From Chloroflexota bacterium (lineage in GTDB: Bacteria; Chloroflexota; Anaerolineae; Caldilineales; Caldilineaceae), in NCBI GenBank assembly GCA_003577005.1, contig QEUW01000002.1, forward strand, positions 1-64,000: a stretch of DNA of 64,000 bases, written 5' to 3'. Positions 44,859 through 52,986 of the stretch are shown piece by piece. Made by a program: the position numbers and the translations under genes. The notes under the pieces are model-generated. The model was given only the letters and a program-made list of their open reading frames with translations, did no database searches and was not told the origin of the DNA. Positions within the stretch are counted from its first letter, which is position 1. The number at the start of each line of letters is the position of its first letter.

Positions 44859-46577
44859 CTACCGATTCCCCTCGTTTGCTGCCCACATTATATCTGTTTC
44901 TGTACCTTGGGCAATTTTGGACAGCACATGGGCGGCGACGGCACCGTTCTCTGAGGAGAAACGGCGGCTCGCCGCCGCCTGGACAAAGGCCACAAAGAGA
45001 GGATGTGGCCGGTTGGGGCGGCTCTTGAATTCGGGGTGGAACTGGCTGCCTACCATAAAGGGATGGTTGCGCAGTTCAGAAATCTCCACCAGACGCCCGT
45101 CTGGTGAGAGACCGCTAAAGACCAGCCCGTTGTTTTCCATAATGGCGCGGTAGTGGTTATTGAACTCAAAGCGATGGCGGTGGCGCTCCTGGACAACGGG
45201 GCCGCAGCCCTGGTTTGCATAGGCGTTAGCTGCCCGTGTCCCTGGCTGTAACTGGCAAGGGTAGACTCCCAGCCGCATGGTGCCACCCATGTCGGCAATG
45301 TCACGCTGGTCGGGCATGAGGTCGATCACCGGGTATTCGGTGCTAATGTCAAATTCGGTGCTATTGGGTTCATCGTTTTGATAGATATGGCGGGCAAGCT
45401 CAATGCACATCACCTGCATCCCTAAACAGAGACCCAAATAGGGAACATGCTGCTGGCGGGCAAAACGCGCGGCGACGATCTTGCCCTCGATCCCGCGATA
45501 GCCAAAACCACCCGGCACGACAATCCCATCCACAGCCGCCAGTGGCGTTGGATCCTGACTTTTCTCTAGCTCTTCAGAACTGACCCAATGGATGTCGATG
45601 TCATAGCCGACTGCCAACCCGGCGTGGATCAGTGCCTCCTTAACACTCAGATAGGCATCTTCTAACTCGATATACTTGCCCACCAGACCAATGTGCAACA
45701 CCGGTTTTTCGCGCCGCATCTCCTTCACCAGCTCATGCCAGTCCGCCAACCCTTCCGTTGGGTCACAGCGCACGGCTAGGTTGAGTTGGTTCACCAGCCA
45801 GTTGCCCAAACCGGCTGCCTCCAGATCGAGCGGCACTCCATAGATAGCGTCGGTGGTAACCAGCGGGATGACGGCCTCTTTTTCCACATCACAGAAGAGC
45901 GCAGTTTTGCTCAGCAGATCTTCGTCCACTGAGTAATCGCTGCGCAGGACGATCACATCAGGGTGGATGCCGATGCTGCGCAACTCGCGCACACTGTGTT
46001 GGGTTGGTTTGGTCTTCAACTCTTTGCTGGCTGCCAGGTAGGGGAGCCAGGTGACATGAATATAGAGGGTGTTGCCGCGGCCAATGTCTTTGCGCATCTG
46101 GCGGATCGCTTCGAGAAACGGAAGCCCTTCGATGTCGCCGACCGTACCCCCGATCTCGACGATGACGACATCGGCCTGAGATTCTCGCGCAGCCAGACCG
46201 ATGCGCCGTTTAATCTCGTTGGTGACATGAGGGACCACCTGGATCGTACCACCCAAGTAATCGCCGCGACGTTCCTGGCTGATGACAAAGTTGTAGATTT
46301 GCCCGCTGGTGACATTACATACTTTGCTCAAATTGACATCGGTAAAGCGTTCATAGTGGCCAAGGTCGAGATCGGTTTCGGCGCCGTCTTCGGTGACAAA
46401 GACTTCTCCGTGCTGATAGGGTGACATGGTGCCGGGATCGACATTGAGGTATGGGTCAAGCTTCATGGTCGCTACACTGACGCCGCGCGCCTTGAGGATG
46501 CGGCCAATGGAGGCTACCGTCACCCCTTTGCCCAGGCCCGACAGTACGCCGCCGGTGACAAAGATATATTTGGTCAT
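44859..46577 (-). CDS. pyrG: CTP synthase
   Basis: 572 residues, about 25 more than E. coli PyrG owing to a C-terminal tail. It makes CTP from UTP with glutamine. Synthetase half: MTKYIFVTGGVLSGLGKGVTVASIG at the start and KLDPYLNVDPGTMSPYQHGEVFVTEDGAETDLDLGHYERF. Amidotransferase half: nucleophile Cys in LGLCLGMQVMCIELAR and the His/Glu pair in GSQFHPEFKSRP. The ATG at 46577 fits the family start. It is followed by yebC-ruvC in the same direction. Confidence 0.96.
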   Translation of the reverse strand: MTKYIFVTGGVLSGLGKGVTVASIGRILKARGVSVATMKLDPYLNVDPGTMSPYQHGEVFVTEDGAETDLDLGHYERFTDVNLSKVCNVTSGQIYNFVISQERRGDYLGGTIQVVPHVTNEIKRRIGLAARESQADVVIVEIGGTVGDIEGLPFLEAIRQMRKDIGRGNTLYIHVTWLPYLAASKELKTKPTQHSVRELRSIGIHPDVIVLRSDYSVDEDLLSKTALFCDVEKEAVIPLVTTDAIYGVPLDLEAAGLGNWLVNQLNLAVRCDPTEGLADWHELVKEMRREKPVLHIGLVGKYIELEDAYLSVKEALIHAGLAVGYDIDIHWVSSEELEKSQDPTPLAAVDGIVVPGGFGYRGIEGKIVAARFARQQHVPYLGLCLGMQVMCIELARHIYQNDEPNSTEFDISTEYPVIDLMPDQRDIADMGGTMRLGVYPCQLQPGTRAANAYANQGCGPVVQERHRHRFEFNNHYRAIMENNGLVFSGLSPDGRLVEISELRNHPFMVGSQFHPEFKSRPNRPHPLFVAFVQAAASRRFSSENGAVAAHVLSKIAQGTETDIMWAANEGNR

Positions 46578-46967
46578 AATCTCCCCGTTTTCACTTCTTG
46601 CAGACATGCGATTTCTCCGTGCAATTATACCATTGGAATGCAACAGCCTGTTGCCGTCGCCCCGGAATTCTCACTTTGACCGCGGCCCGGCCGGCCAAGC
46701 AGGCCGCCACAGATTTTGGGGTGCAACCGGTGCGATGCACTTTTCGACGAAGGCAGCCTCCCAGGTGCATCGCACGCTGCGCGTGTAACACACCAAGGCG
46801 GCAACTCTCCTTTTCAAACAGCTTCTGAGAATAGACCCGGCTCCAGCACAAGATGTTGGATTGCTGCCAAAGTCGCCCTGGCCCTGTAATGCCAGAGCGA
46901 GTAAATGAGAGCGCCCCCTGTTCTTCATTCCAGATGAAGAAACAGGGGGCGCTAGTAAAGATTTGCT
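46578..46967. other. 390-base region upstream of pyrG
   Basis: No gene seen. It includes an inverted repeat GTGCGATGCAC / GTGCATCGCAC (about 46731-46775) and the hairpin that follows the sigma-partner gene (46910-46953). The leftward pyrG promoter must lie here but no clear hexamer pair was found. Confidence 0.5.
46910..46953 (-). terminator. Hairpin ending the sigma-factor operon
   Basis: AGCGCCCCCTGTT (46910-46922) pairs with AACAGGGGGCGCT (46941-46953), and the inner TTCAT/ATGAA extend the stem. The T run is missing, so factor-assisted termination is possible. Confidence 0.65.
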
Positions 46968-47195
46968 TTAGTAGCGGCGTTTCCTACGCCGATCACGCCA
47001 ACGCCAGTAAAACCATATTTTCGCAGTCGACCAACCAAATAGCTTTTTGCGCAATCTTATGCTCACTTCTCCCATGATACGGTGATTGATGCGAGCTACC
47101 ATATCGGGAGGCAGCGACTGCAGCGGCAGATAGTGCGTAAAGAGAGCCTGCACCTCTTGTTCGCTGAGAGATGCGTTGTGGTTCAGTTCAGACAT
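46968..47195 (-). CDS. Small protein coupled to the sigma factor, possible anti-sigma partner
   Basis: 75 residues. The first 45 (SELNHNASLSEQEVQALFTHYLPLQS-like, here split around LPPDMVARIN) look like a short helical cytoplasmic domain; the C-terminus is aromatic and very basic (WFYWRWRDRRRKRRY). There is no real membrane helix. Its ATG lies inside the last codons of the sigma gene, overlapping by eight bases, so translation is coupled. Gene position suggests a regulator of the sigma factor, but no anti-sigma motif is evident. Confidence 0.6.
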   Translation of the reverse strand: MSELNHNASLSEQEVQALFTHYLPLQSLPPDMVARINHRIMGEVSIRLRKKLFGWSTAKIWFYWRWRDRRRKRRY

Positions 47196-47724
47196 CACGA
47201 ACACGGGCATTGTCTAGCGCCTTACGCAATTCCAATCGGGCGCGGCTGAGCAGCGACTCCGTACTTTTGTAAGACACCCCCAACACCTTTGCGATCTCAT
47301 CTACCCCGAGGCCGACGTGATAACGCATCAACAATACTTGTAAATGGTTGGGACGAAGCTTCTGCAAAATCTCCTGAAACTCCATACTATCACTGCTCAG
47401 ACTGGCATCCATGAGTGTCTCCGGCAGTTCTGACGTGGTTTGTTGGCGACGCCAGAAGTCGGCAATTTTTCGGTTTGCTAAGGAAAAAAGAAACGTAGTC
47501 AAAGTGACATTCCCATCAAACGTTGGAATGGATCGCACTGCTGCCAACAAAGTTTCGCTCAGCACATCCTCGATGTCTTGCGGGCTAGGCAGGCGGTGGC
47601 GCAAATAGTTGTAGATCTTGGTCCCATATTCTGTAGTTAAGATGGACCAGGCCTGCTCATCTTGGTTCTTTAATTGCCGGAGGAACTCCGCCTCGGAGCG
47701 AATCTTGGTCTCAATCGATTCCAA
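47188..47724 (-). CDS. RNA polymerase sigma factor, ECF-like sigma-70 family
   Basis: 178 residues. Region 2: YNYLRHRLPSPQDIEDVLSETLL and FLFSLANRKIADFWRRQQ, the -10 binding and core-binding parts. Region 4: LRPNHLQVLLMRYHVGLGVDEIAKVLGVSYKSTESLLSRARLEL split by a turn, for -35 binding. No region 3. It directs RNA polymerase to a specialised regulon. Translation starts at TTG, supported by AGGAGG five bases upstream. It is the first gene of a two-gene operon with the small protein. Confidence 0.9.
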   Translation of the reverse strand: MESIETKIRSEAEFLRQLKNQDEQAWSILTTEYGTKIYNYLRHRLPSPQDIEDVLSETLLAAVRSIPTFDGNVTLTTFLFSLANRKIADFWRRQQTTSELPETLMDASLSSDSMEFQEILQKLRPNHLQVLLMRYHVGLGVDEIAKVLGVSYKSTESLLSRARLELRKALDNARVRDV

Positions 47725-47805
47725 GATAGCCTCCTACTCGTATTAATCGTAAAAACGGCGCTAATCCTTCGTGCCAACAGTGCTGCCTGTTGGTATAATG
47801 CCTGC

Positions 47806-47945
47806 AGTAGCCTGCTGCACACCGCGCAGCGCACCAGTGCATGGGGGAACCGCTGATTCTTGCCTTACACCCGGCCGTTCTACCTACGGCAGAGAAGCGG
47901 GGCTTTTTCCAGCGATGAGCCAACTGCACAAGCCTCGCTTCTCCG
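47806..47945 (+). ncRNA. Candidate small RNA with a long 3' stem
   Basis: A TGGTATAAT extended -10 at 47791-47799 would start transcription near 47806. Downstream, GAGAAGCGGGGCTT (47892-47905) pairs with AAGCCTCGCTTCTC (47930-47943), 14 pairs including one G-U that exists only in plus-strand RNA. A small TGCAG-TAGC-CTGCA-like hairpin opens the transcript. No known RNA family motif (tmRNA, RNase P, SRP) was recognised. Confidence 0.3.
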
Positions 47946-48368
47946 CCTCTTGAACCATGTTTGGCAATCGTGGCCTTACACCCAATATAATTGAACCGGG
48001 TGAAAGCTGGCAGAGTAACCATAAAATTATATCACTATTGAGTCTACCTGTCTATCCAGTGCAAAGCTGGCGGGTGCAGCCAATGAGGCAAAAAGGCATC
48101 GTGTCCTGTTATGGTTTGCTCGAAAATTTGGCGGCACCCGTTGTCTCGGTTTGGGCTAATTCATGTAATGCCTCGATATATGCATGAGAAAAACCGGCCC
48201 ACGCAGGGGCACGAGCGCAAAACAGACAGCCTCTACCGTACAACGTACCGGGCGCTGGAAAGACAGATTGGTTGCTGATTCGGTTGTTATGGGTCGTTTG
48301 CCGGGAGTCGCCGCTCAAATGACACCCCTGCGCTGTACTAGCGAATTTGGAGGTTCAATTCAGTAGCC

Positions 48369-48437
48369 CACAATCCGGCCTGAACAACCTGGGCCGGGGT
48401 TGAGCACCGTATTGACGGTGCCGCGCACCGGATTGTA
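48369..48437. promoter_or_regulatory. Branched hairpin element upstream of alr
   Basis: Outer stem ACAATCCGG (48370-48378) / CCGGATTGT (48428-48436) encloses two hairpins: CAACC (48385-48389) / GGTTG (48398-48402), and GCACCGT (48404-48410) / ACGGTGC (48415-48421) with a 4-base loop. The result is a three-way junction ending about 55 bases before alr. It may be a leader RNA structure or a DNA fold-back element. Confidence 0.5.
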
Positions 48438-48491
48438 ACACAGAGTGGCTGTGCCCGCCCATTCTTCTTCGGTCTGTACACCAACGATTCT

Positions 48492-49781
48492 ATGACGATG
48501 CAACGTAGCCCATCCTTTCCTTGCCGTCAAACATGGCTCGAGATCGACCGCACCGCGCTGGCTGCCAATGTAGCCCAGGTCCGCCAGCGTATTGGTCTTC
48601 GGCGCCAGCTACTGGCTGTTGTCAAAGCCAATGCGTACGGTCACGGCGCACCTGGTGTAGCCGCAACTTTGCTCCAAGCAGGCGCGGATCGTCTGGCCGT
48701 GGCAACCCTCTCTGAAGCCATCGATCTGCGTGATGCAGGGATTGAGGCGCCGATTCTCGTGTTAGGGTACACGCCCCCCTGGCTGGCGGCCGAGGCCGTC
48801 TCCTATCGTATCACCACGACGATCTTTGACCACGAGATGGCGCGTGCCCTGGCTGCTGCCGCCGCCGCTGTTCGTATATCAGCCGTGGTTCATATCAAAG
48901 TCAACACCGGCATGAACCGGCTCGGCTTGCGGCCGGAAGCAGTTCTACCCTTTTTAACGCAACTGGCCGCCGAACGGATGGTACGGGTTGAAGGGATTTT
49001 TACACATTTTGCCACCGCTGATCTTGCCGACAAGCACTTTGCCTTACAACAGTATGAACACTTTGAGGCTTTGTTAGCGCAATTAGCAGGTGCTGGCCTG
49101 CGCCCGCCACTGGCCCACGCGGCTAATTCGGCTGCTGTCCTCAGCATGCCTGCTACCTATCTGGACATGGTGCGCTGTGGCATTGCCCTCTATGGCCTCC
49201 ACCCTGATGCAGACGAGACGCGTCTTTCTCCCGAATTTCGTCCGGCGCTGACGTGGAAGGCGCAGATCGCACACACCATCGACCTGAGGCCGGGCGAAAG
49301 TGTGAGTTATGGGCAAGAATTTGTCGCCACACAACCTATGACGGTGGCTGTGCTGCCCGTCGGTTACGCCGACGGCTTTCCACGGCGACCCTATCATTGG
49401 GGGCATGTCCTGATCCACGGCCAGCACGCACCGATCCTGGGGCGGGTCTGTATGGATCAGACGATTGTGGACGTGACAGCAATTCGCTCGGCGAAGGGGC
49501 CGGTGCGTCAGGGCGATGAAGCTGTGTTGATCGGTCGCCAGGGAGAGGCCGAACTCACCGCTGAAGAAGTGGCAACTCGGCTCCAGACGAACAACTACGA
49601 TGTGGTCAGCCGGATCATGGCGCGCGTGCCGCGGCTCTATGTGGGTGAGGCAAAGTCAGAAAAGAAAAGGGATGAAACGGCGGACGCGCTGCCGGTAGCC
49701 AGCAAATGCGGGGTAACGGGCAAGGGAACGCTCTTTGCGCCGCATAAAGGGAAACCAGACGGCCAGAATCCACACCAATAA
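48492..49781 (+). CDS. alr: Alanine racemase
   Basis: 429 residues; usual length is about 370-390. It makes D-alanine for the cell wall. PLP lysine in LLAVVKANAYGHG (residue about 45), KVNTGMNRLG, HAANSAAVL, the catalytic Tyr region ESVSYGQEF, and GRVCMDQTIVDVT. The C-terminal stretch RLQTNNYDVVSRIMARVPRLYVG ends near base 49650; about 44 further residues, charged and unlike the family, follow and overlap the opposite-strand gene by 126 bases. An ATG two codons in is an alternative start. Confidence 0.94.
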   Translation: MTMQRSPSFPCRQTWLEIDRTALAANVAQVRQRIGLRRQLLAVVKANAYGHGAPGVAATLLQAGADRLAVATLSEAIDLRDAGIEAPILVLGYTPPWLAAEAVSYRITTTIFDHEMARALAAAAAAVRISAVVHIKVNTGMNRLGLRPEAVLPFLTQLAAERMVRVEGIFTHFATADLADKHFALQQYEHFEALLAQLAGAGLRPPLAHAANSAAVLSMPATYLDMVRCGIALYGLHPDADETRLSPEFRPALTWKAQIAHTIDLRPGESVSYGQEFVATQPMTVAVLPVGYADGFPRRPYHWGHVLIHGQHAPILGRVCMDQTIVDVTAIRSAKGPVRQGDEAVLIGRQGEAELTAEEVATRLQTNNYDVVSRIMARVPRLYVGEAKSEKKRDETADALPVASKCGVTGKGTLFAPHKGKPDGQNPHQ

Positions 49782-50282
49782 GATCAGCAAGGGCAGCCAG
49801 TGCAGCGCCAACAGGCCAAAACCGGCATAGATCAGCAATTCGCCAAAATAGTTGGGGTTACGGCTCAGCGACCAGAAGCCATCCTCGATGAGCTGGCCGG
49901 GTCGCAGTTGTAGGGTCACATATTTCTGCATGTCTGCGGCGAAGTGAAAAAACAGACCCAGTGCATAGATACTGATGCAAAAGGCCAGTAGCCAACCTGG
50001 CGCCTGGACTCCGCGGGCCATTACCAGCCAGCCGCCTACCCAGTAGAGGGTAAGCCCCCCCCAGGCGCCCAGGATGCCGTACGCCCAACTCACTGGTTGC
50101 TCCCACTGGCGGTCGGGGAAGAGCTGGCTCTTGAGCACCCAGAGCGCGCCGTACGTACCGTGTAGTGCTACATAGACCCAGGCAGTCGGGTTTGCCCACT
50201 GGTCATAGAACAGCAACAGCAACAGCATTACCGGCCCGGTGACGCCTTTGTGTGTATCAACAAAGAACTTCAACGGTTTCAT
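49656..50282 (-). CDS. Integral membrane methyltransferase-like protein (DUF1295/ICMT-like)
   Basis: 208 residues with about five to six helices. The C-terminal block LIEDGFWSLSRNPNYFGELLIYAGFGLLAL and KERSLARYPAFAGYRQRV matches the signature of isoprenylcysteine methyltransferase / steroid reductase-like (DUF1295) enzymes, in which RNPNYFGE-type residues bind the cofactor. Substrate unknown. ATG 50282 was chosen (start MKPLKFFVDTHKG); the longer frame would cross the divergent nth start 18 bases away. Its 3' end overlaps alr. Confidence 0.8.
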   Translation of the reverse strand: MKPLKFFVDTHKGVTGPVMLLLLLFYDQWANPTAWVYVALHGTYGALWVLKSQLFPDRQWEQPVSWAYGILGAWGGLTLYWVGGWLVMARGVQAPGWLLAFCISIYALGLFFHFAADMQKYVTLQLRPGQLIEDGFWSLSRNPNYFGELLIYAGFGLLALHWLPLLILLVWILAVWFPFMRRKERSLARYPAFAGYRQRVRRFIPFLF

Positions 50283-50300
50283 TGCGTAGGTGATTGAACG

Positions 50301-51011
50301 ATGGATTTGAGACAAAAGGCCCAGGCTATCTATACTGCGCTTGCCGGTCGCTATGGTGAGCCACGCTGGCAAGCCGGCGAAGACCCGGTTGACGCATTGA
50401 TTGGCACGATCCTAAGCGCCAATACCAATGATGTCAACAGCGGTCGTGCGTTTGACCAGTTGAAGGCTGCCTTTGGCAACGACTGGGAAGCCGTACGCAC
50501 CGCCCCGCTCGAAGCTATCAAGGTAGCGATCCGGCCGGCCGGCATGTACAACCAAAAGGCGCCGCACATCGTTGCCACGCTGAACAAGTTACACCAGGAC
50601 CGGGGGGAGTACAGCCTCGATTTTCTGGCTCAAATGCCTGTGGCAGCTGCACTGGCTTATTTGATGAGCTTTCCCGGCGTCGGCCACAAAACAGCCAGTA
50701 TTGTGCTGCTCTTTTGTTTCAACCAGGCCGCCTTTCCGGTGGATACTCACATCCAGCGGATCAGCCAGCGTTTGGGTATCAGCTCGCGCCGCGCCGGGGC
50801 CGAGCAGATCAAACGGATCTGGGAGTCTCTCTTGCCGGCGCAGAGCTACTACCCGCTCCACCTCAATCTTATCCGCCTTGGCCGCGAGATCTGCCGGGCG
50901 CAGACGCCGCGCTGTGAACAGTGCCCACTCCAACAGCTGTGCGATTTCTATAAGCAGCGGGGGGCGTGGCGCTGGAATCCCCTTCCGCCCGACCAGGCGC
51001 CCCCAGAGTGA
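50301..51011 (+). CDS. nth: Endonuclease III-like DNA glycosylase/lyase
   Basis: 236 residues. Helix-hairpin-helix LMSFPGVGHKTASIVLLF carries the catalytic Lys, and the catalytic Asp is in FPVDTHIQRISQRLG. A C-terminal 4Fe-4S loop has the exact spacing C-x6-C-x2-C-x5-C in CRAQTPRCEQCPLQQLC. It removes oxidised pyrimidines and nicks the strand. The N-terminal DALIGTILSANTNDVNS (usual LSAQTTD) shows Asn in place of Gln, so substrate range may differ from classic Nth. Divergent from the methyltransferase-like gene. Confidence 0.92.
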   Translation: MDLRQKAQAIYTALAGRYGEPRWQAGEDPVDALIGTILSANTNDVNSGRAFDQLKAAFGNDWEAVRTAPLEAIKVAIRPAGMYNQKAPHIVATLNKLHQDRGEYSLDFLAQMPVAAALAYLMSFPGVGHKTASIVLLFCFNQAAFPVDTHIQRISQRLGISSRRAGAEQIKRIWESLLPAQSYYPLHLNLIRLGREICRAQTPRCEQCPLQQLCDFYKQRGAWRWNPLPPDQAPPE

Positions 51012-51015
51012 CCCC

Positions 51016-51084
51016 ATAATTGTGATCCATACTTATGAATGGTGAATGATCGTCCCATTTCACCATTTACCATTCACAATTGTC
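51016..51084. repeat. Word-repeat hairpin between nth and the kelch gene
   Basis: ATAATTGTGA...TGAATGGTGAA (51016-51048) is mirrored by TTCACCATT...TCACAATTGT (51059-51083). The arm word is GAATGGTGAATG. It separates convergent genes and may end both transcripts. Confidence 0.6.
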
Positions 51085-51087
51085 TAG

Positions 51088-52986
51088 CTACTGCTGGCTG
51101 ACCAGCGGCAAGAGCAGATTGTGCGCAGGATTATAAGCGTGATTACTTTTGTGGCTCAACGGCTGCCCATTGCTCTGCCACATGAGTACAGCACCGGTGT
51201 TGGCAATGAGCATCCCGTCGCCCGGTGGGAGCGGATCGGTGGCGCCGATCTGGGTGACCAGCACGCGTTGCCCGCTGACGGTCGGCCCTTCATCGGAGAT
51301 AGCGTAATAGTTATAGACCACCAACGTCCGGTCTGCGCTTACTTCAAACTGGCGCTCGATGCGCGCGTCGCCGGCCAGCTCGTCCACTGCCCAAACCAGA
51401 CGTCCCTCTTCAGAGAGACCATCCCCACCTGCGAGATAGGTGGCGCCGGCCGGTAGCGCCGCCACGACAGTCAGGCCGGTTATCGGGAAAGCTGTGTTGT
51501 TGGTGATCAAGACCGAATAGGTTATCGGCATATCGGGTGTGGCGCTCGTTGGCCCCGCCACATCGATCGAGAGGACACGCGGGATGGCAGGCGGCGGCGG
51601 TAGTGGCCGGCGCACCCGGTAGCTCACTACACCGGCCCCATCTGGAGGCACATCCCCCAACTCCCAGCGGATCGTCGAACCGGCGTGTGTCCCAGTATAG
51701 GTGTAACTGCCTGAAGCAGATACCTGGATGCTCGCCGGGAGCAATTCCACATGCGCCGGCACCTGGTTAACGATCTCGGCGCTCTCTAAAGTCGTGGCGC
51801 CGCGATTGTGATAGATGACCGAATATGTAATCTCGGCACCGGGTGCGATCCAGCGTTGTGGTTCGTGTTGCAGGCGAACGTCGACCAGTTCCGCCGGCTG
51901 AGGCGTAGGTGTGGCAGTTGGCGTCGGTGTTGGCGGCTGTGGATAGCTGGAATGGTAGACATTGGCCCAGTAATTGGCGCCTTGTAACCCGCCCATAACA
52001 TAGACATAGTCGGACCCATTGCGTGTCACGGATACGGCGGCAAAGCGGTTGAGCGATTCGGGTAGATCGGGTTGCGGTGTCCAGGCACCCAGGGTGCCAT
52101 CAGCATGAATAGGGGCGGCAAAGACAGTGCGATATTCGTTCAAATTGTCGCGCCCACCCAGTACCAAAAGGCGGCCATCGTGGATCACGCTCTCATGATA
52201 GAAACTCGTGTTGGGCAGCGCCGTGGTTGGTTGCCAGGGGCCGAGGCTGCCGTCCGGGCCCACAGCGGCGACATAGACAGCGCTCTGAGCGTTACGATTG
52301 TCAAAGCCGCCGGTGACATAGATCCGGTTGTTATAGGCGACAGCCGCAAGACGATAGAGCGGGACCGGCAGCGCCGTGGTGGGCGCCCACGGGCCCAGCC
52401 CATCGGGTTGAATTGCAGCAGAATAGACCAGATCGAGCGGGTCACGGCCAGTCCAACCGCCGAGGACATAGAGACGGTTCTGCACGATGACCGCCTCCTG
52501 AAGATCGACCGCCACCGGATAGGAACTGACCTGGCTAAAGGCGCCCAAGCCGCCGCCGGGGATAAAGGGTGCGCGCCAGACCTCGGCGCGCGTCCGTGTA
52601 CCGTCCCAGCCGCCGATGACATAGAGGTCCGTATCGTTCGCAGCGACTGCGTGTAGATAGACTGCGAGCGGTAACTCACCGGCAACTGTCCACCCACCCA
52701 ACGCGCCGTTGTTCAAGATGGGCGCAGCATAGATGGTTCCAACCGGCGCATCGCTGGCGCTCTTGCCAGCGACAAAATAGAGATAGTCGCCCCAGACCAC
52801 GGCGTTACGATTGGCAAGGGCCTGGGGCAGCGGGGTAGTTGGCGACCATCCATCGATAGGAACGTGGTGCGGCGACGAGAGGACGACAGATGCGAAGCAG
52901 GCTATGAATAGGCCGACAACCAGCACTGTCACGCTAGCGGAAAGCGTTTTCGGCACTTTGTTTGGCTGAAATTTTGCATCCATCAC
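51088..52986 (-). CDS. Secreted kelch-repeat and DUF11 protein
   Basis: 632 residues. A hydrophobic segment (about 17-38) serves as signal or anchor. Residues about 45-340 hold six kelch-like blades with repeating pairs such as LYVIGGWDGTRTRAEV, LYVLGGWTGRD and IYVTGGFDNRNAQSAV, expected to form a beta-propeller. A Pro/Thr linker (PTPTPTATPTPQ) leads to two DUF11-type beta domains (ITYSVIYHNRGATTLESAE and ITYSVLITNNTAFPITGLT). The C-terminus ends HNLLLPLVSQQ. The start (GTG at 52986, or ATG at 52983) overlaps or abuts the stop of the upstream pseudokinase gene, so the two are coupled. Ligand unknown. Confidence 0.85.
   Translation of the reverse strand: MMDAKFQPNKVPKTLSASVTVLVVGLFIACFASVVLSSPHHVPIDGWSPTTPLPQALANRNAVVWGDYLYFVAGKSASDAPVGTIYAAPILNNGALGGWTVAGELPLAVYLHAVAANDTDLYVIGGWDGTRTRAEVWRAPFIPGGGLGAFSQVSSYPVAVDLQEAVIVQNRLYVLGGWTGRDPLDLVYSAAIQPDGLGPWAPTTALPVPLYRLAAVAYNNRIYVTGGFDNRNAQSAVYVAAVGPDGSLGPWQPTTALPNTSFYHESVIHDGRLLVLGGRDNLNEYRTVFAAPIHADGTLGAWTPQPDLPESLNRFAAVSVTRNGSDYVYVMGGLQGANYWANVYHSSYPQPPTPTPTATPTPQPAELVDVRLQHEPQRWIAPGAEITYSVIYHNRGATTLESAEIVNQVPAHVELLPASIQVSASGSYTYTGTHAGSTIRWELGDVPPDGAGVVSYRVRRPLPPPPAIPRVLSIDVAGPTSATPDMPITYSVLITNNTAFPITGLTVVAALPAGATYLAGGDGLSEEGRLVWAVDELAGDARIERQFEVSADRTLVVYNYYAISDEGPTVSGQRVLVTQIGATDPLPPGDGMLIANTGAVLMWQSNGQPLSHKSNHAYNPAHNLLLPLVSQQ

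Larger units (their letters stand above)
47725..48491. other. 767-base gene-poor region between sigma factor and alr
   Basis: No frame here resembles a known protein. It holds a plus-strand extended -10 (47791-47799) followed by a long stem (47891-47943), AT-rich TATAAT-like stretches near 47980, and a branched fold (48369-48437) ahead of alr. A candidate small RNA and a leader element are listed separately. Confidence 0.5.

Noticed and set aside
48109..48366. Short frames on both strands in the sigma-alr gap
   Set aside because: No similarity, poor starts, and they overlap one another.
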